From Leucobacter weissii (GTDB lineage Bacteria; Actinomycetota; Actinomycetes; Actinomycetales; Microbacteriaceae), in assembly GCF_017565745.1 (NCBI RefSeq), contig NZ_JAGDYM010000013.1, positions 147,331 to 211,330 of the forward strand: a stretch of DNA of 64,000 nt, written 5' to 3'. The position numbers and the translations under genes are program-made. Position 1 is the stretch's first letter. Each line of letters starts with the position of its first letter. The notes below the pieces were generated by a model. It saw nothing but the letters and a program-made list of their open reading frames with translations, was not told the DNA's origin and searched no databases. Below are positions 9,579 through 20,400 of this stretch, piece after piece.

Positions 9579-10205
9579 TCAGGCCTCGGGCAGGACGGAC
9601 GGCAGCGGATCCGCCGCGGCCTCGGGACGCAGTCCGCGGCGCGCGATCGCGAGCTGACGCCGCCACACCCCCGGCAGCCCGATCTGGTCGAAGCCCACCA
9701 GCGAGACGAGCGCCGTCGGCACCATCACGAGATCGTTGGCCGTCACGTCGGCGGCGAGTGCGCCGTCGGCCTCGGCCGCGGCGCGCAGCTCTTCGAGCAG
9801 CTCCTCGAGTCGCGGATCCACCGTGCGCGCCGGGTGCAGCGCGAGACCGCGGGCGGCGAGCGCGGGATAGCAGGGGTGCCGCATGAACGCGGTCGTCAGC
9901 CCCTCGAGATAGGCGTCCAGGCGATGCTGCGGAGAGCCCTCGCTCGACTCGAGGATCGCGATCGCGGCGCGCTCGACGGCCGAGACCTGTTCCTCGTAGA
10001 CGGCGATCAGCAGCGCGTCGCGCCCCGCGAAGTGCCGGTACAGGCTCGCGATGCTCACGTCGGCCCGCACGGCCACGTCCTTGAGCGGCGCGGCGACGCC
10101 CTGCTCGTCGAACACCTCGACCGCGGCCTGCAGCAGTCGCTCATGATTGCGCCGCTGATCTCGGCGACCTCCGGGTCGCGGCGCAGAGTCGGGAGTCGAA
10201 GCCAT
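9579..10205 (-). CDS. TetR/AcrR family transcriptional regulator
   Basis: This 208-residue protein has an N-terminal TetR helix-turn-helix (residues about 20–65; LKDVAVRADVSIASLYRHFA) and a helical ligand-binding C-terminal half with no recognisable specificity. Tyr-Arg-His-Phe in the recognition helix is standard. The ATG at 10205 is chosen because TATGCT stands seven bases upstream, matching the leaderless pattern of this genome, and there is no ribosome-binding site for the upstream ATG at 10217. Its target is unknown. uvrB lies upstream on the same strand, and the crcB pair converges from the other side. Confidence 0.9.
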   Translation of the reverse strand: MASTPDSAPRPGGRRDQRRNHERLLQAAVEVFDEQGVAAPLKDVAVRADVSIASLYRHFAGRDALLIAVYEEQVSAVERAAIAILESSEGSPQHRLDAYLEGLTTAFMRHPCYPALAARGLALHPARTVDPRLEELLEELRAAAEADGALAADVTANDLVMVPTALVSLVGFDQIGLPGVWRRQLAIARRGLRPEAAADPLPSVLPEA

Positions 10206-10218
10206 AGGAGCGAGCATA
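10206..10218 (-). promoter_or_regulatory. Leaderless -10 promoter of tetR
   Basis: On the minus strand TATGCT (10213–10218) is followed by seven bases and the ATG at 10205. This supports the shorter tetR start and a leaderless transcript. Confidence 0.5.
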
Positions 10219-10250
10219 GCCTGGTGCGTACGCGTCGCCGGCGCGCCGGC

Positions 10251-12338
<2,088 letters not shown>

Positions 12339-12351
12339 GGGTTCGACACTA
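12339..12351 (-). promoter_or_regulatory. Leaderless -10 promoter of uvrB
   Basis: TAGTGT on the minus strand (12346–12351) is followed by seven bases and the uvrB ATG at 12338. No LexA-type palindrome is evident in the 257-base divergent gap up to 12595. Confidence 0.5.
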
Positions 12352-12582
12352 CTCCGCACCACCGACACGCGCGCCTCGTTTCGCCATCGGCGCATCGTCC
12401 TGGCGATGCATCGGCCCTCGATGGCGGGCCGGTGCCCGCACGGATGCACCCGAACTGCCCTTCCACGCCCACGAAGGGGCACTCGGGGCCCACGCGATGC
12501 GCCCGAACCCCGACGCACGGGCCGCGGCAGCCCTCCGGCTCCACAGCGCGGGGCGATGACGACCGGCCCGCGGAGCGCCTGC

Positions 12583-12595
12583 CACACTGGTCTGC
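12583..12595 (+). promoter_or_regulatory. Leaderless -10 promoter of the 3-methyladenine glycosylase
   Basis: CACACT (12583–12588) is followed by seven bases and the GTG start at 12596. The hexamer departs from TANNNT at its first base but keeps the A at position 2 and T at position 6. Confidence 0.4.
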
Positions 12596-13264
12596 GTGGA
12601 TCGCTCCTTCTTCCAACCGCCGGCGCTCGAGGTGGCCCCGAGGCTGCTGGGCGCCCGGCTGACCGTGCGCGCCGAGGGCGTGGAGGGCGACGCGGCCGCG
12701 GTCACCATCCGCATCACCGAGGTCGAGGCCTATCACGGCGTGGGGGTGCCGGGGCCCTACGACGCCGGCTCGCACTCGCGGGACCGCAGGACCGAGCGGA
12801 ACGCCTCGATGTTCGGGCCTCCCGGCCACGCCTATGTGTACCTGAGCTACGGCCTCCACTTCGCGCTCAACCTGGTCTGCTCGCCGGCGGGCACCGCATC
12901 GGGGGTACTGATCCGTTCGGGAGAGGTGATCGACGGACGCGGGGCCGCCGAGCTGCGCCGGGCGCCGGCACGCGGATCCGCTCCGGTGCCCGCGCACCGT
13001 CTCGCACGCGGACCGGGAAACCTCGCGCGCGCGCTCGGCATCACCCGGGAGACCCACGACGGCCGCGATCTCTTCGACTCCCCGTTCCACCTGCACGGGG
13101 CCGGACCCGCAGACCTCCGGAGCGCGATCGCGAGCGGCCCCAGGGTGGGGGTGAGCGGCGAGGCCGGAGGGCCCGCGTTCCCCTGGCGCTTCTGGATCTC
13201 GGGCGACCCGACCGTCTCCGCCTTTCGTCGCGGACGAGGGGCGCCGCGTCCGCCGGAACGATAG
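12596..13264 (+). CDS. DNA-3-methyladenine glycosylase (AAG/MPG family)
   Basis: This monofunctional glycosylase removes alkylated and deaminated purines in base excision repair. The 222-residue protein carries the family core ITEVEAYHG (the glutamate that activates water), [37 protein letters not shown] and the late [13 protein letters not shown] motif. Length and motif order match the family. It is expressed divergently from uvrB. The GTG start gives the natural N-terminus [19 protein letters not shown]. Confidence 0.95.
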   Translation: MDRSFFQPPALEVAPRLLGARLTVRAEGVEGDAAAVTIRITEVEAYHGVGVPGPYDAGSHSRDRRTERNASMFGPPGHAYVYLSYGLHFALNLVCSPAGTASGVLIRSGEVIDGRGAAELRRAPARGSAPVPAHRLARGPGNLARALGITRETHDGRDLFDSPFHLHGAGPADLRSAIASGPRVGVSGEAGGPAFPWRFWISGDPTVSAFRRGRGAPRPPER

Positions 13265-13280
13265 GCTCCGATCCGAGACC

Positions 13281-13311
13281 GTTACATCATGTAATTAAGT
13301 GATAATGTAAC
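13281..13311. promoter_or_regulatory. AT-rich palindromic operator/promoter of the marR operon
   Basis: This AT-rich 31-base stretch in GC-rich surroundings holds TTACAT-C-ATGTAA (13282–13294), a perfect 6-1-6 dyad. A further ATGTAA at 13305–13310 forms a wider imperfect dyad with the first arm. A -10-like TAATGT (13303–13308) ends seven bases before the GTG start at 13316, so a bound regulator would block transcription. MarR proteins typically bind such dyads in their own promoters. Confidence 0.75.
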
Positions 13312-13315
13312 GACT

Positions 13316-13798
13316 GTGACCGGAAGCCCGACCACCCTCGACCGACTGCTGGCGCTCGCCTCGCTGTTCCAGCAGGACATGCGGCGCTCGTTCGCGGGCA
13401 CCTCGCTGACCGAGACCCGGCTGCATGCGCTCTGGGTGCTGCATCACGGAGGCGCTGCCACCCAGCAGGCGCTCTCCCACGCGCTCGGGATCACCCCGCG
13501 CAGCGTCTCGGCGCTCGTCGACGCACTCGTCGGCACCGGGTATGCCGAGCGTCGCGCCCACCCGACGGATCGCCGCGCGGTGCTCGTCACGCTGACGCCC
13601 GCCGCCCAGCGCACGATGGCCCGGATGGCCGAGGACCATCGCCGCCTCGATCAAGAGCTCGTCTCCGCGGTCGACCCCGCCGACCTCGAAGGGTTCGAGC
13701 GAGGCCTCGAAGCGGTGAGGAACCGCCTGGAGCGGTTGATGCGCGACGAGTCGGTCGACTACTCCGAGATCGAGCGCGATCGGGCCGAACCGGAATGA
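13316..13798 (+). CDS. MarR family transcriptional regulator
   Basis: This 160-residue winged-helix protein has the MarR DNA-binding region at about residues 35–100 (LTETRLHALWVLHHGG, LGITPRSVSALVDALVGTGY) and the wing motif RAHPTDRRAVLVTLTPA, which is diagnostic. Long helices at both ends would form the dimer interface. The GTG start at 13316 begins within the operator/promoter described at 13281–13311, so autoregulation is likely. The stop overlaps the start of a membrane protein (ATGA at 13795), so the two are co-translated. Its ligand is unknown. Confidence 0.93.
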   Translation: MTGSPTTLDRLLALASLFQQDMRRSFAGTSLTETRLHALWVLHHGGAATQQALSHALGITPRSVSALVDALVGTGYAERRAHPTDRRAVLVTLTPAAQRTMARMAEDHRRLDQELVSAVDPADLEGFERGLEAVRNRLERLMRDESVDYSEIERDRAEPE

Positions 13799-14472
13799 GC
13801 GCCCCGCCCGCGGCGGAGCGCCCCGCATCGTTCGGCGCACGACTGCGCGACCTCGCGCGCCGTGCGCTCCTCATGGAGCTCCGGGTCTACGAGAGCCTGT
13901 GGCGCGCGATCGCACGCAGGCCGAAGTTGGCCGCGGGATCGATGGGCTTCCGATATCACCGACCGGTTCTCACCGCGCTCATCGTCTTCCTGGTGCTCTC
14001 CGCCGTCGAGATCCCGATCATCGACATGATCGTCCACCGCTGGGTGCCGGTGCGGATCGGCTTCCTGATCCTCGGGATCTGGGGTCTCACCTGGATGGTC
14101 GGCCTGCTCTGCGCCTACCTCACCCGACCGCACGCCGTCGGCGCCGAGGGCATCCGCGTGCGCGAGGGACTCGAACTCGACCTGCTCGCGCCCTGGCGCG
14201 AGGTCGCGGAGATCAGAGCGCACCGCACGAGCCGGGATCCGAGCGATCCCGACCGCGAGCGCGGTCGCGTGTTCGACGAGGACGGGAGCCGCGTCTGCGC
14301 GATCCGGATCGGGAACGAGACCAATCTCGAGATCGTCTTCGAGCGGCCCTTCGAGGCGCACCTGCCCGGGCTCCCGCCGAAAGGGGGCCCGCAGCCGATC
14401 GACCGGCTGCGCTTCTGGGCCGACGATCCGGACGGGCTGCTCCGGGCCGCGGGCGAAGCCGTGGACCGGTGA
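13795..14472 (+). CDS. Conserved membrane protein coupled to marR
   Basis: The 225-residue product is not recognised as a named family. An N-terminal cationic segment is followed by two close hydrophobic segments (about residues 58–80, VLTALIVFLVLSAVEIPIID, and 88–110, RIGFLILGIWGLTWMVGLLC). A soluble C-terminal half rich in charged residues follows (EGIRVREGLELDLLAPWREV). The two-helix plus soluble tail layout resembles membrane-anchored PH-like proteins, but no motif proves that. Coupling to marR through an ATGA overlap suggests it is the regulated output of that operon. Confidence 0.75.
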   Translation: MSAPPAAERPASFGARLRDLARRALLMELRVYESLWRAIARRPKLAAGSMGFRYHRPVLTALIVFLVLSAVEIPIIDMIVHRWVPVRIGFLILGIWGLTWMVGLLCAYLTRPHAVGAEGIRVREGLELDLLAPWREVAEIRAHRTSRDPSDPDRERGRVFDEDGSRVCAIRIGNETNLEIVFERPFEAHLPGLPPKGGPQPIDRLRFWADDPDGLLRAAGEAVDR

Positions 14473-14526
14473 GGAGCACGGGCGACGGTCCTGGTGCCGG
14501 GGCACCGGATGTGCTTTCATGAGTGC

Positions 14527-15633
14527 ATGGTCGCCACTCCCCCACGTGGATGCGCGGTGGCGCTCGCAGCGGTCCTGCTCCTCGGCGGCTGCGTCGACGC
14601 CTCCGCTGAGCAGGCGCCCCCGGGCTCTGAGGAATCCGAGTTCGGCACCGCGATCCTGTCCGCGCTCGAGGACTCCGGGATGCCGGGCGGCGCGGTGGCG
14701 CTGGTCGAGGGCGACGACCGGGGAGAGTTCCACGCCTTCGGCGATGCCGCGCCCGGGCTGACCGCCGATGCGGACACGAGGTTCGCCTACCGCAGCATCA
14801 CCAAGTCGTTCGTCGGCACGGTCGTGCTGCAGCTCGCCGACGAGGGGGCGATCTCGCTCGACGACACGGTGTCCGACCACCTCGACGACGTGCCCGGCGG
14901 CGACGCGATCACCCTGCGGGAGCTCGGGACGATGCGCTCCGGGCTGCCGAACTACTCCGCCGCACCCGGCTTCGCCGCGGCCTTCGGCCCCGACCCGGAG
15001 CGCGAGCCCGCCACCTCGGAACTGCTCGCCATCGCCTTCGCCGAACCGTCGTCCTTCGAGCCGGGGCGCGCGTATCAGTACTCGAACACGAACACGCTGC
15101 TCCTCGGAGAGATCATCGAGAAGGCGACCGGCAGCTCGTGGCAGGACGAGGTGCGGCGACGGATCGGCGAGCCGCTCGGCCTGACGAGCCTCGAGTACGG
15201 CTTCGCGACGCCGACGGCGGATGCCTCGGGATTTCAGATCGGTGGCGCCCCGGCCCCCGAGGAGCTCCCGGACGTGGCACCGGGGTGGTTCGGCGCCGCG
15301 GGCGGCATGACCGGGACGGTGAGGGATCTCGCGCGATGGGGAGAGGCGCTGGGCAGCGGCGAGCTGCTGAGCGAGGAGGCTCAGCGCGAGCGCCTGAAGA
15401 CCCTCGGGTCGACGTCTGACGATGCCGACAGCCCGGTCTACGATCGCTACGGCTTCGCGCTGGGCGAGATCGACGGCTGGGTCGGCCACACCGGTGCCGG
15501 TCTCGGTTTCCAGTCGCTGGTGATGTACGACGCGCAGACCGGCCGCACCGTCGCGATCCTCCTCAACGGCACCGGCGAGAACCAGGATCTGCCCGCCGAG
15601 ATCTTCGCGCGGCTTCTCGAAGACGCCCGTTAG
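14527..15633 (+). CDS. Beta-lactamase-family serine hydrolase, lipoprotein
   Basis: This 368-residue secreted protein belongs to the class C beta-lactamase / DD-peptidase (PBP4*-like) fold. The catalytic triad motifs are present: SxxK as SITK (YRSITKSFVG), YxN as YSN (YQYSNTNTLLLGEII) and a C-terminal HTG (VGHTGAGLGF). The N-terminus (MVATPPRGCAVALAAVLLLGGC) ends in a lipobox LLGGC, so it should be a lipid-anchored outer-leaflet protein. The ATG at 14527 places the signal peptide correctly. Whether it trims peptidoglycan or hydrolyses esters or beta-lactams cannot be told from sequence. Confidence 0.9.
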   Translation: MVATPPRGCAVALAAVLLLGGCVDASAEQAPPGSEESEFGTAILSALEDSGMPGGAVALVEGDDRGEFHAFGDAAPGLTADADTRFAYRSITKSFVGTVVLQLADEGAISLDDTVSDHLDDVPGGDAITLRELGTMRSGLPNYSAAPGFAAAFGPDPEREPATSELLAIAFAEPSSFEPGRAYQYSNTNTLLLGEIIEKATGSSWQDEVRRRIGEPLGLTSLEYGFATPTADASGFQIGGAPAPEELPDVAPGWFGAAGGMTGTVRDLARWGEALGSGELLSEEAQRERLKTLGSTSDDADSPVYDRYGFALGEIDGWVGHTGAGLGFQSLVMYDAQTGRTVAILLNGTGENQDLPAEIFARLLEDAR

Positions 15634-15687
15634 CGGCATGTCGAACGGCACTCCGCGTCGCAGGGATCTGCGCCTCGGCGCAGCCCC

Positions 15688-15700
15688 TACAGTAGATGGC
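15688..15700 (+). promoter_or_regulatory. Leaderless -10 promoter of the moxR operon
   Basis: TACAGT (15688–15693) is followed by seven bases and the ATG at 15701. This decides against a start 63 bases further upstream at 15638. Confidence 0.5.
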
Positions 15701-16696
15701 ATGCCCGCGAACGCGCTCCCGAACGACACGATCGCCGCCGGCGCGGACGGCGCGCCCGCCGGCGTTCGGGATCTCGCGCGCCGGATCGCGGTGTCCCTGG
15801 GGCGGGTGCTGAACGGCAAGCCCGATGTCATCGAGACCACGATCACCACGCTCCTCGCGGGCGGGCATCTCCTCCTCGAAGACGTGCCCGGCGTCGGGAA
15901 GACGACCCTGGCGACCGCGCTCGCACGGTCGATCGACGTCGATGTCCGCCGCATCCAGTTCACCTCGGACATGCTTCCCACCGATCTGACGGGCCTGTCG
16001 ATCTACGATCAGGATCGGCACGAGTTCCGTTTCCATCCCGGTCCCGTCTTCACGAACATCGCGATCGGCGACGAGGTGAACCGCGCGACGCCCAAGACGC
16101 AGTCGGCGCTGCTCGAGGCGATGGGCGAGCGCAGGGTCACCGTCGACGGGCGGACCCATCAGCTGCCCGAACTCTTCATCGTCATCGCCACGCAGAACCC
16201 CCAGGACATGGAGGGCACCTTCCCGCTGCCCGAGGCGCAGCGCGACCGCTTCATGGCCAGGATCTCGCTCGGCTACCCCGATGCGGTCTCGGAGCTGTCG
16301 ATGCTCAAGGCCCGCGGCGGCTCCGATCCGGCGGCGTCGGTCTCGCCGATCGCCACCGCCGCGGAGGTGCTCGCGGCGCAGCGCGCCGTATCGCGCGTGC
16401 ATCTCGCCGACGCGGTGGGCGCCTACCTCGTCGCAATCGTCTCCGGCACGCGGACGCACCCGGGCATCGCTCTCGGCGGCAGCCCGCGGGCCACCCTGCA
16501 TCTGGCGAGCATGGCCAGGGCCAGGGCGGCCGTGCGCGGACGGGATTTCGTCTCCCCCGACGACGTCGCCGCGCTCGCCGGGACGGTGCTGCCGCATCGG
16601 CTGGCTCCGAACGGCCGATTCGCCTCCGACGGCGACGCCCACGCCGCGGCGACGAGCATCGTGGCCGAGATCGTCGCTCGCACCGCCGTCCGATGA
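15701..16696 (+). CDS. MoxR-type AAA+ ATPase
   Basis: This 331-residue AAA+ ATPase belongs to the MoxR chaperone group, which works with DUF58/von Willebrand-type partners on the maturation of membrane or envelope complexes. Walker A is GVGKTT (DVPGVGKTTLATALARS), Walker B IGDEVNRA, sensor 1 ATQNP, and the arginine finger lies in LPEAQRDRFMARISLGYPD. The start at 15701 follows a leaderless -10. Its stop overlaps the next gene by four bases (ATGA). MoxR–DUF58–transglutaminase is a conserved three-gene module. Confidence 0.94.
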   Translation: MPANALPNDTIAAGADGAPAGVRDLARRIAVSLGRVLNGKPDVIETTITTLLAGGHLLLEDVPGVGKTTLATALARSIDVDVRRIQFTSDMLPTDLTGLSIYDQDRHEFRFHPGPVFTNIAIGDEVNRATPKTQSALLEAMGERRVTVDGRTHQLPELFIVIATQNPQDMEGTFPLPEAQRDRFMARISLGYPDAVSELSMLKARGGSDPAASVSPIATAAEVLAAQRAVSRVHLADAVGAYLVAIVSGTRTHPGIALGGSPRATLHLASMARARAAVRGRDFVSPDDVAALAGTVLPHRLAPNGRFASDGDAHAAATSIVAEIVARTAVR

Positions 16697-17841
16697 CCCT
16701 TCCGATCGCGCTCACCCGCAGGGGATGGGGTCTGCTCATCGGCGCCGCCGCGCTCTGGGCGGCCTGGCTCGTCATCGGGATCCGGGATATCTGGTACCTC
16801 ATCGCGATGCTCGTCGCGCTGCTGCTGCTCGGGATCTCCGCGGCCCTCGTCCTGCCGGCGCTGGCGAGGTTCGAGGTGGCGCTCTCCCCCACGGACCCCA
16901 CGCCGACCGCGGGCGAGACGGTCCGGCTCACCGCCCTCGTCAGGCATCGCGCCCGCTCGGCTCTGCGGTGCCGAGCACTCTGGTCGATCGCGGGGCGACG
17001 AGACGCGACGCCGCTGCAGGTCGATCCCGGGGAGCCTGCTCTCGCGCAGCGCGGATGGGAGGCGATCGGCCGCGGTCCGGTGCGCGCACGGGTGTCCGCC
17101 ATCACCGTGTTCGACCCGCTGGGCTTCATCGCGAGGAACGTGCGCGCCGGGGCCGAGACCGAATTGCTCGTGCTGCCGCGGACGCTCCCCGCGCTCTCCG
17201 AACTGTTGAGGGACGCGGGCCGGGTCTCCGGCACCGGGTCGTCGAGCGGCACGCGGATGTGGAGGAGCGACTCCGGTGCGCCCGCGGGTTCCGTCCGCGA
17301 CTACCGCAGCGGCGACTCCCTCCGGCAGATCCACTGGAAGCAGACCGCGCGCCAGGGCGAACTGCTCGTGAAGCTGCACGAGACCGCGAGCAGCGCATCC
17401 CGTTCGCTGCTCCTCGTGACCGCGTCCGACGCCTACGCCGATGACGACGACTTCGAGCTCGCCGTCGCCGCCGCCGCGACGCTCGGATCGCTCTGGCTCC
17501 GCGACGGCCACCTCGTGGAGCTCCGTCTCGAGGCCGGCCGGCCGCTGCTCTGCGCGAGCGAAGGAGAACTGCTCCGCGCGCTCTCCCACGTCCAGCTCCG
17601 GCACGACGACCGGACCGCGCCGGCCTCCGATCTGGCGTCGGCGCCGCAGGCCGTCGTGACCGGGGAGCTGGATGAACGACTCGCGCTCGAACTCGCACGG
17701 CTGGGCCGCGGCGGGCTCCTGCTCGCCAGACGGCGCCGGATCGGGGCGGCTGCGCCGATGGAGTGGTCGTTCATCGGGATCCCCGGCCCGGCGGCCTCCG
17801 CAGAGCGGGCGGCCGAGGCAGCGGAGGCGCCGGAGGGATGA
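16693..17841 (+). CDS. DUF58 domain membrane protein
   Basis: This 382-residue protein has two N-terminal membrane helices (GWGLLIGAAALWAAWLVIG and DIWYLIAMLVALLLLGISAA) and a soluble region containing the DUF58 signature DYRSGDSLRQIHWKQTARQG at about residues 200–220. A vWA-like tail follows. DUF58 proteins are the usual partners of MoxR ATPases. It overlaps the genes on both sides by four bases (ATGA at 16693 and 17838), indicating strict co-expression. The client is unknown. Confidence 0.92.
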   Translation: MTLPIALTRRGWGLLIGAAALWAAWLVIGIRDIWYLIAMLVALLLLGISAALVLPALARFEVALSPTDPTPTAGETVRLTALVRHRARSALRCRALWSIAGRRDATPLQVDPGEPALAQRGWEAIGRGPVRARVSAITVFDPLGFIARNVRAGAETELLVLPRTLPALSELLRDAGRVSGTGSSSGTRMWRSDSGAPAGSVRDYRSGDSLRQIHWKQTARQGELLVKLHETASSASRSLLLVTASDAYADDDDFELAVAAAATLGSLWLRDGHLVELRLEAGRPLLCASEGELLRALSHVQLRHDDRTAPASDLASAPQAVVTGELDERLALELARLGRGGLLLARRRRIGAAAPMEWSFIGIPGPAASAERAAEAAEAPEG

Positions 17842-20294
17842 CCGCGCGACGGAGTCCGGCGCAGCGGCGAGGCGCGGGGCGTGCCCATGGAGCCGAGCGC
17901 TCCGGCGCTCCCGACCCCGGCGGTTCTGCCCTCCCCCGGGCCGTCGGCCGGCTCGTCCTCGGCGGGGTGCTGGTCGTGCTGCTCTGGACGCTCGTCCTCG
18001 CCGCGTTCATGCGGATCTTCGCCGCGGGCCCCTGGTTCTGGCAAGCCTGGTCGATCAGCGCAGCCGTGCTCCTCGCGGCGTCCCTCGCGCGCGCGGCGCG
18101 CCCCGGCGCGCGCACCGCCGCCGCGCTCGCGGGATCGGTCGCGGGGGCGGCCGTCTGGTCGCTCTGCTTCGCCGCATCCGGTCGTGCGCCGGCCTGGTTC
18201 CGGGATCCGCTCGTCCTCGTCGAGGAGATCCGGATCGGCATCATCTCCGGCGCGGCTCCGCTCGATCTCGACGGTCCGCTCACCGATGTGCTTCTCCTCG
18301 TCGTGCTGCTCGTCTGCATCCTGACGATGCTCGTGCTCATCGGTCTCGGAAGGCCGCTGGCCGCCGGCGTGCTGACCGCTCTGCTCCTGCTGATCCCGTC
18401 CATGGTGACCGGTGTGCCCGCGAGCTGGCCCGTCCTGCTCGGCGGCGGTCTCCTGCTCGCGCTGCTCGCCTGGCTCGGCTCCCCCGCTCCCAGCAGAGCC
18501 GGGCTCATCGCCGCCGCGACGGCGATCGCGGTGGCGGCCGGCCTGGTGGCGCTGGTGCCGCAGGGCCGGGACCGCGTCTGGAACGAATCGCTGATCCTCG
18601 GACCGGTCTCCGACACCGTGCCCGATGTGACGATCGCGCTCGCCGATGACCTCCGTCAGCGCAGCAACGCACGGGCCTTCACCTTCACCTCGGCCGAGTC
18701 GGGGTCGCACCGCCTCGTTCTGGCGACGCTCTCAGACTTCACCGGCGGGCGCTGGCTGCCCGGGGAGGATCTGGACCCCGACGGCCTCACGGTCGACGCA
18801 CCGCGCTCGCCGACGACCACCCCTCCCACCGCTTCCGACGGCCCGCAGGAGACCGGAGCGGCCTCTGTCACCGTGAAGATCGAGGGCCTCCTGAGCTCTT
18901 GGCTGCCGCTCCCCCAGTCGTCGCGCAGCGTCGTCTCCCCGGAGAACTCCGATTTCGATCCGTCCGAGTGGCGCTGGGCCGCGGATGCGGCGACGGCGAG
19001 ATCCGAGCAGAGCCTCACGCGACGGGGCGACCGGTACACCGCGTACGGCGATCAGCTCCTCTCCGACGGGGATGCGTCGTATTGGATCATCGATGATGCG
19101 AGCGAGGGGCAGCGGATCGCCGCCGGGTCCGCGAGAGTGTTTCCGCGCAGCGCGCTCGAGCTGATCCCCGACCCCGACGAGGCCCCCGCCCATCTCGCCC
19201 CGTATCTCGACCTGCCGGACGGCATGCCCGCCGAGGTGCTCGAGGCGATCGACGGGTTCGGGCCGGCCGAGGGGCCTCCGGAGCCCGGAGCGGACCGGTA
19301 CGAGATCGGGGTCGCGCTCCAGGCCTGGTTCCGCAGCGGCGAGTTCTCCTACGACGAGGCCGCGCCCTACGAGCCCGGTGCGGATCCCGGCGATCCCTAC
19401 GCGGTCATGACCGGGCTGCTGGAGCAGCGAACCGGCTTCTGCGTCCACTACGCCTCCACCTTCGCCGTGATGGCCCGAGCGCTCGGGGCGCCGACGCGCA
19501 TCGCGGTCGGATACGCGAGCCGGGCCTCCGGCGGCACGGAGACGGTCGTGCAGGGGCGCGATCTGCACGCCTGGCCCGAGATCTACCTCGACGACATCGG
19601 ATGGATGGCGTTCGAGCCGACGCCCGGCGGAGCCGGGTTCCGCGCCGACACCGATCAGCAGCCGTCGGAGGGGCCGGAGGAGTCCCCGAACGAGACGGAC
19701 CCGGCGCCCGAACCCGATCCGGAGGAATCACCGGACCCGGAGGAGACGCCGGAGGAGCGAGCAGCCGTCGACGAGGAGAACCCGGCCTCGGACGCCGCCT
19801 CGGAGCGGGGCGCTGCGACGCGGATCGTCCTGTCGTGGGCGGCCGTCGCACTGATCGTCGGCCTGCTCCTGACCCCCGCGACGGCCCGTCTGCTCCGTGC
19901 ACGAGTCCGGCGCAGGAGGATCGCGGCCGGAGATGGAGCGGCGCAGCACGCGTGGAACGAGTTCCTGGACACGGCGGTCGACCTCGGCCTGCTGGAGAGG
20001 AGCGCCGACCGGCGCGCGCCGCGCGCGCGGACCGCCGAGGCGCTGATCGAGCACCTCGAGTCGGGCGGGCGTCTTCCAGGAGACGCCGCCGGAGCCGCGC
20101 GCGCACTGGCCGACGCGATGACGGCCGAGCGCTACGCCGCCGCCGCGGAACCGGCGGACGGCACCGTCAAGCGGCTGCTCCAGGCCTCGCGCGGGCTGCG
20201 GACGGGGCGCACCCGCTGGGCGCGGCTCCGGGCGCTGCTCCTCCCCCGCTCGGTGCTCAGGCACCGCGGTCGCGAGCGCCGCGAGAGCGTCTGA
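17838..20294 (+). CDS. Transglutaminase-like membrane protein (DUF3488/TGase/DUF4129 type)
   Basis: This 818-residue protein has several N-terminal membrane helices (about residues 35–240) and an extracellular region with a transglutaminase core. The nucleophile is Cys in RTGFCVHYASTFAVMARALG and the histidine lies in RDLHAWPEIYLDDIGWMAFE, followed by PTPGG. A low-complexity acidic Pro/Glu linker (about residues 610–660) precedes one more membrane helix and a cytosolic tail. The ATG at 17838 overlaps the DUF58 stop. It probably acts on envelope proteins, as a protease-like or cross-linking enzyme; substrates are unknown. Confidence 0.92.
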   Translation: MTARRSPAQRRGAGRAHGAERSGAPDPGGSALPRAVGRLVLGGVLVVLLWTLVLAAFMRIFAAGPWFWQAWSISAAVLLAASLARAARPGARTAAALAGSVAGAAVWSLCFAASGRAPAWFRDPLVLVEEIRIGIISGAAPLDLDGPLTDVLLLVVLLVCILTMLVLIGLGRPLAAGVLTALLLLIPSMVTGVPASWPVLLGGGLLLALLAWLGSPAPSRAGLIAAATAIAVAAGLVALVPQGRDRVWNESLILGPVSDTVPDVTIALADDLRQRSNARAFTFTSAESGSHRLVLATLSDFTGGRWLPGEDLDPDGLTVDAPRSPTTTPPTASDGPQETGAASVTVKIEGLLSSWLPLPQSSRSVVSPENSDFDPSEWRWAADAATARSEQSLTRRGDRYTAYGDQLLSDGDASYWIIDDASEGQRIAAGSARVFPRSALELIPDPDEAPAHLAPYLDLPDGMPAEVLEAIDGFGPAEGPPEPGADRYEIGVALQAWFRSGEFSYDEAAPYEPGADPGDPYAVMTGLLEQRTGFCVHYASTFAVMARALGAPTRIAVGYASRASGGTETVVQGRDLHAWPEIYLDDIGWMAFEPTPGGAGFRADTDQQPSEGPEESPNETDPAPEPDPEESPDPEETPEERAAVDEENPASDAASERGAATRIVLSWAAVALIVGLLLTPATARLLRARVRRRRIAAGDGAAQHAWNEFLDTAVDLGLLERSADRRAPRARTAEALIEHLESGGRLPGDAAGAARALADAMTAERYAAAAEPADGTVKRLLQASRGLRTGRTRWARLRALLLPRSVLRHRGRERRESV

Positions 20295-20299
20295 GTTTC

Positions 20300-20361
20300 G
20301 CGAGAGCGCATGAGTTCGACGGTGCAATGCATGCACTCTCGTCAAAGAGATGCTCTCTCGC
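20300..20361. terminator. Long imperfect inverted repeat between convergent genes
   Basis: Arms GCGAGAGCGCAT (20300–20311) and ATGCTCTCTCGC (20350–20361) pair with one mismatch, and an inner GTGCA/TGCAC pair extends the structure. It lies between the convergent transglutaminase and alkX-like genes and could act as a bidirectional terminator. Confidence 0.5.
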
Positions 20362-20400
20362 AGAGGATCACGACGGAGCCGCAGCAGGCGCGGCGATCCG

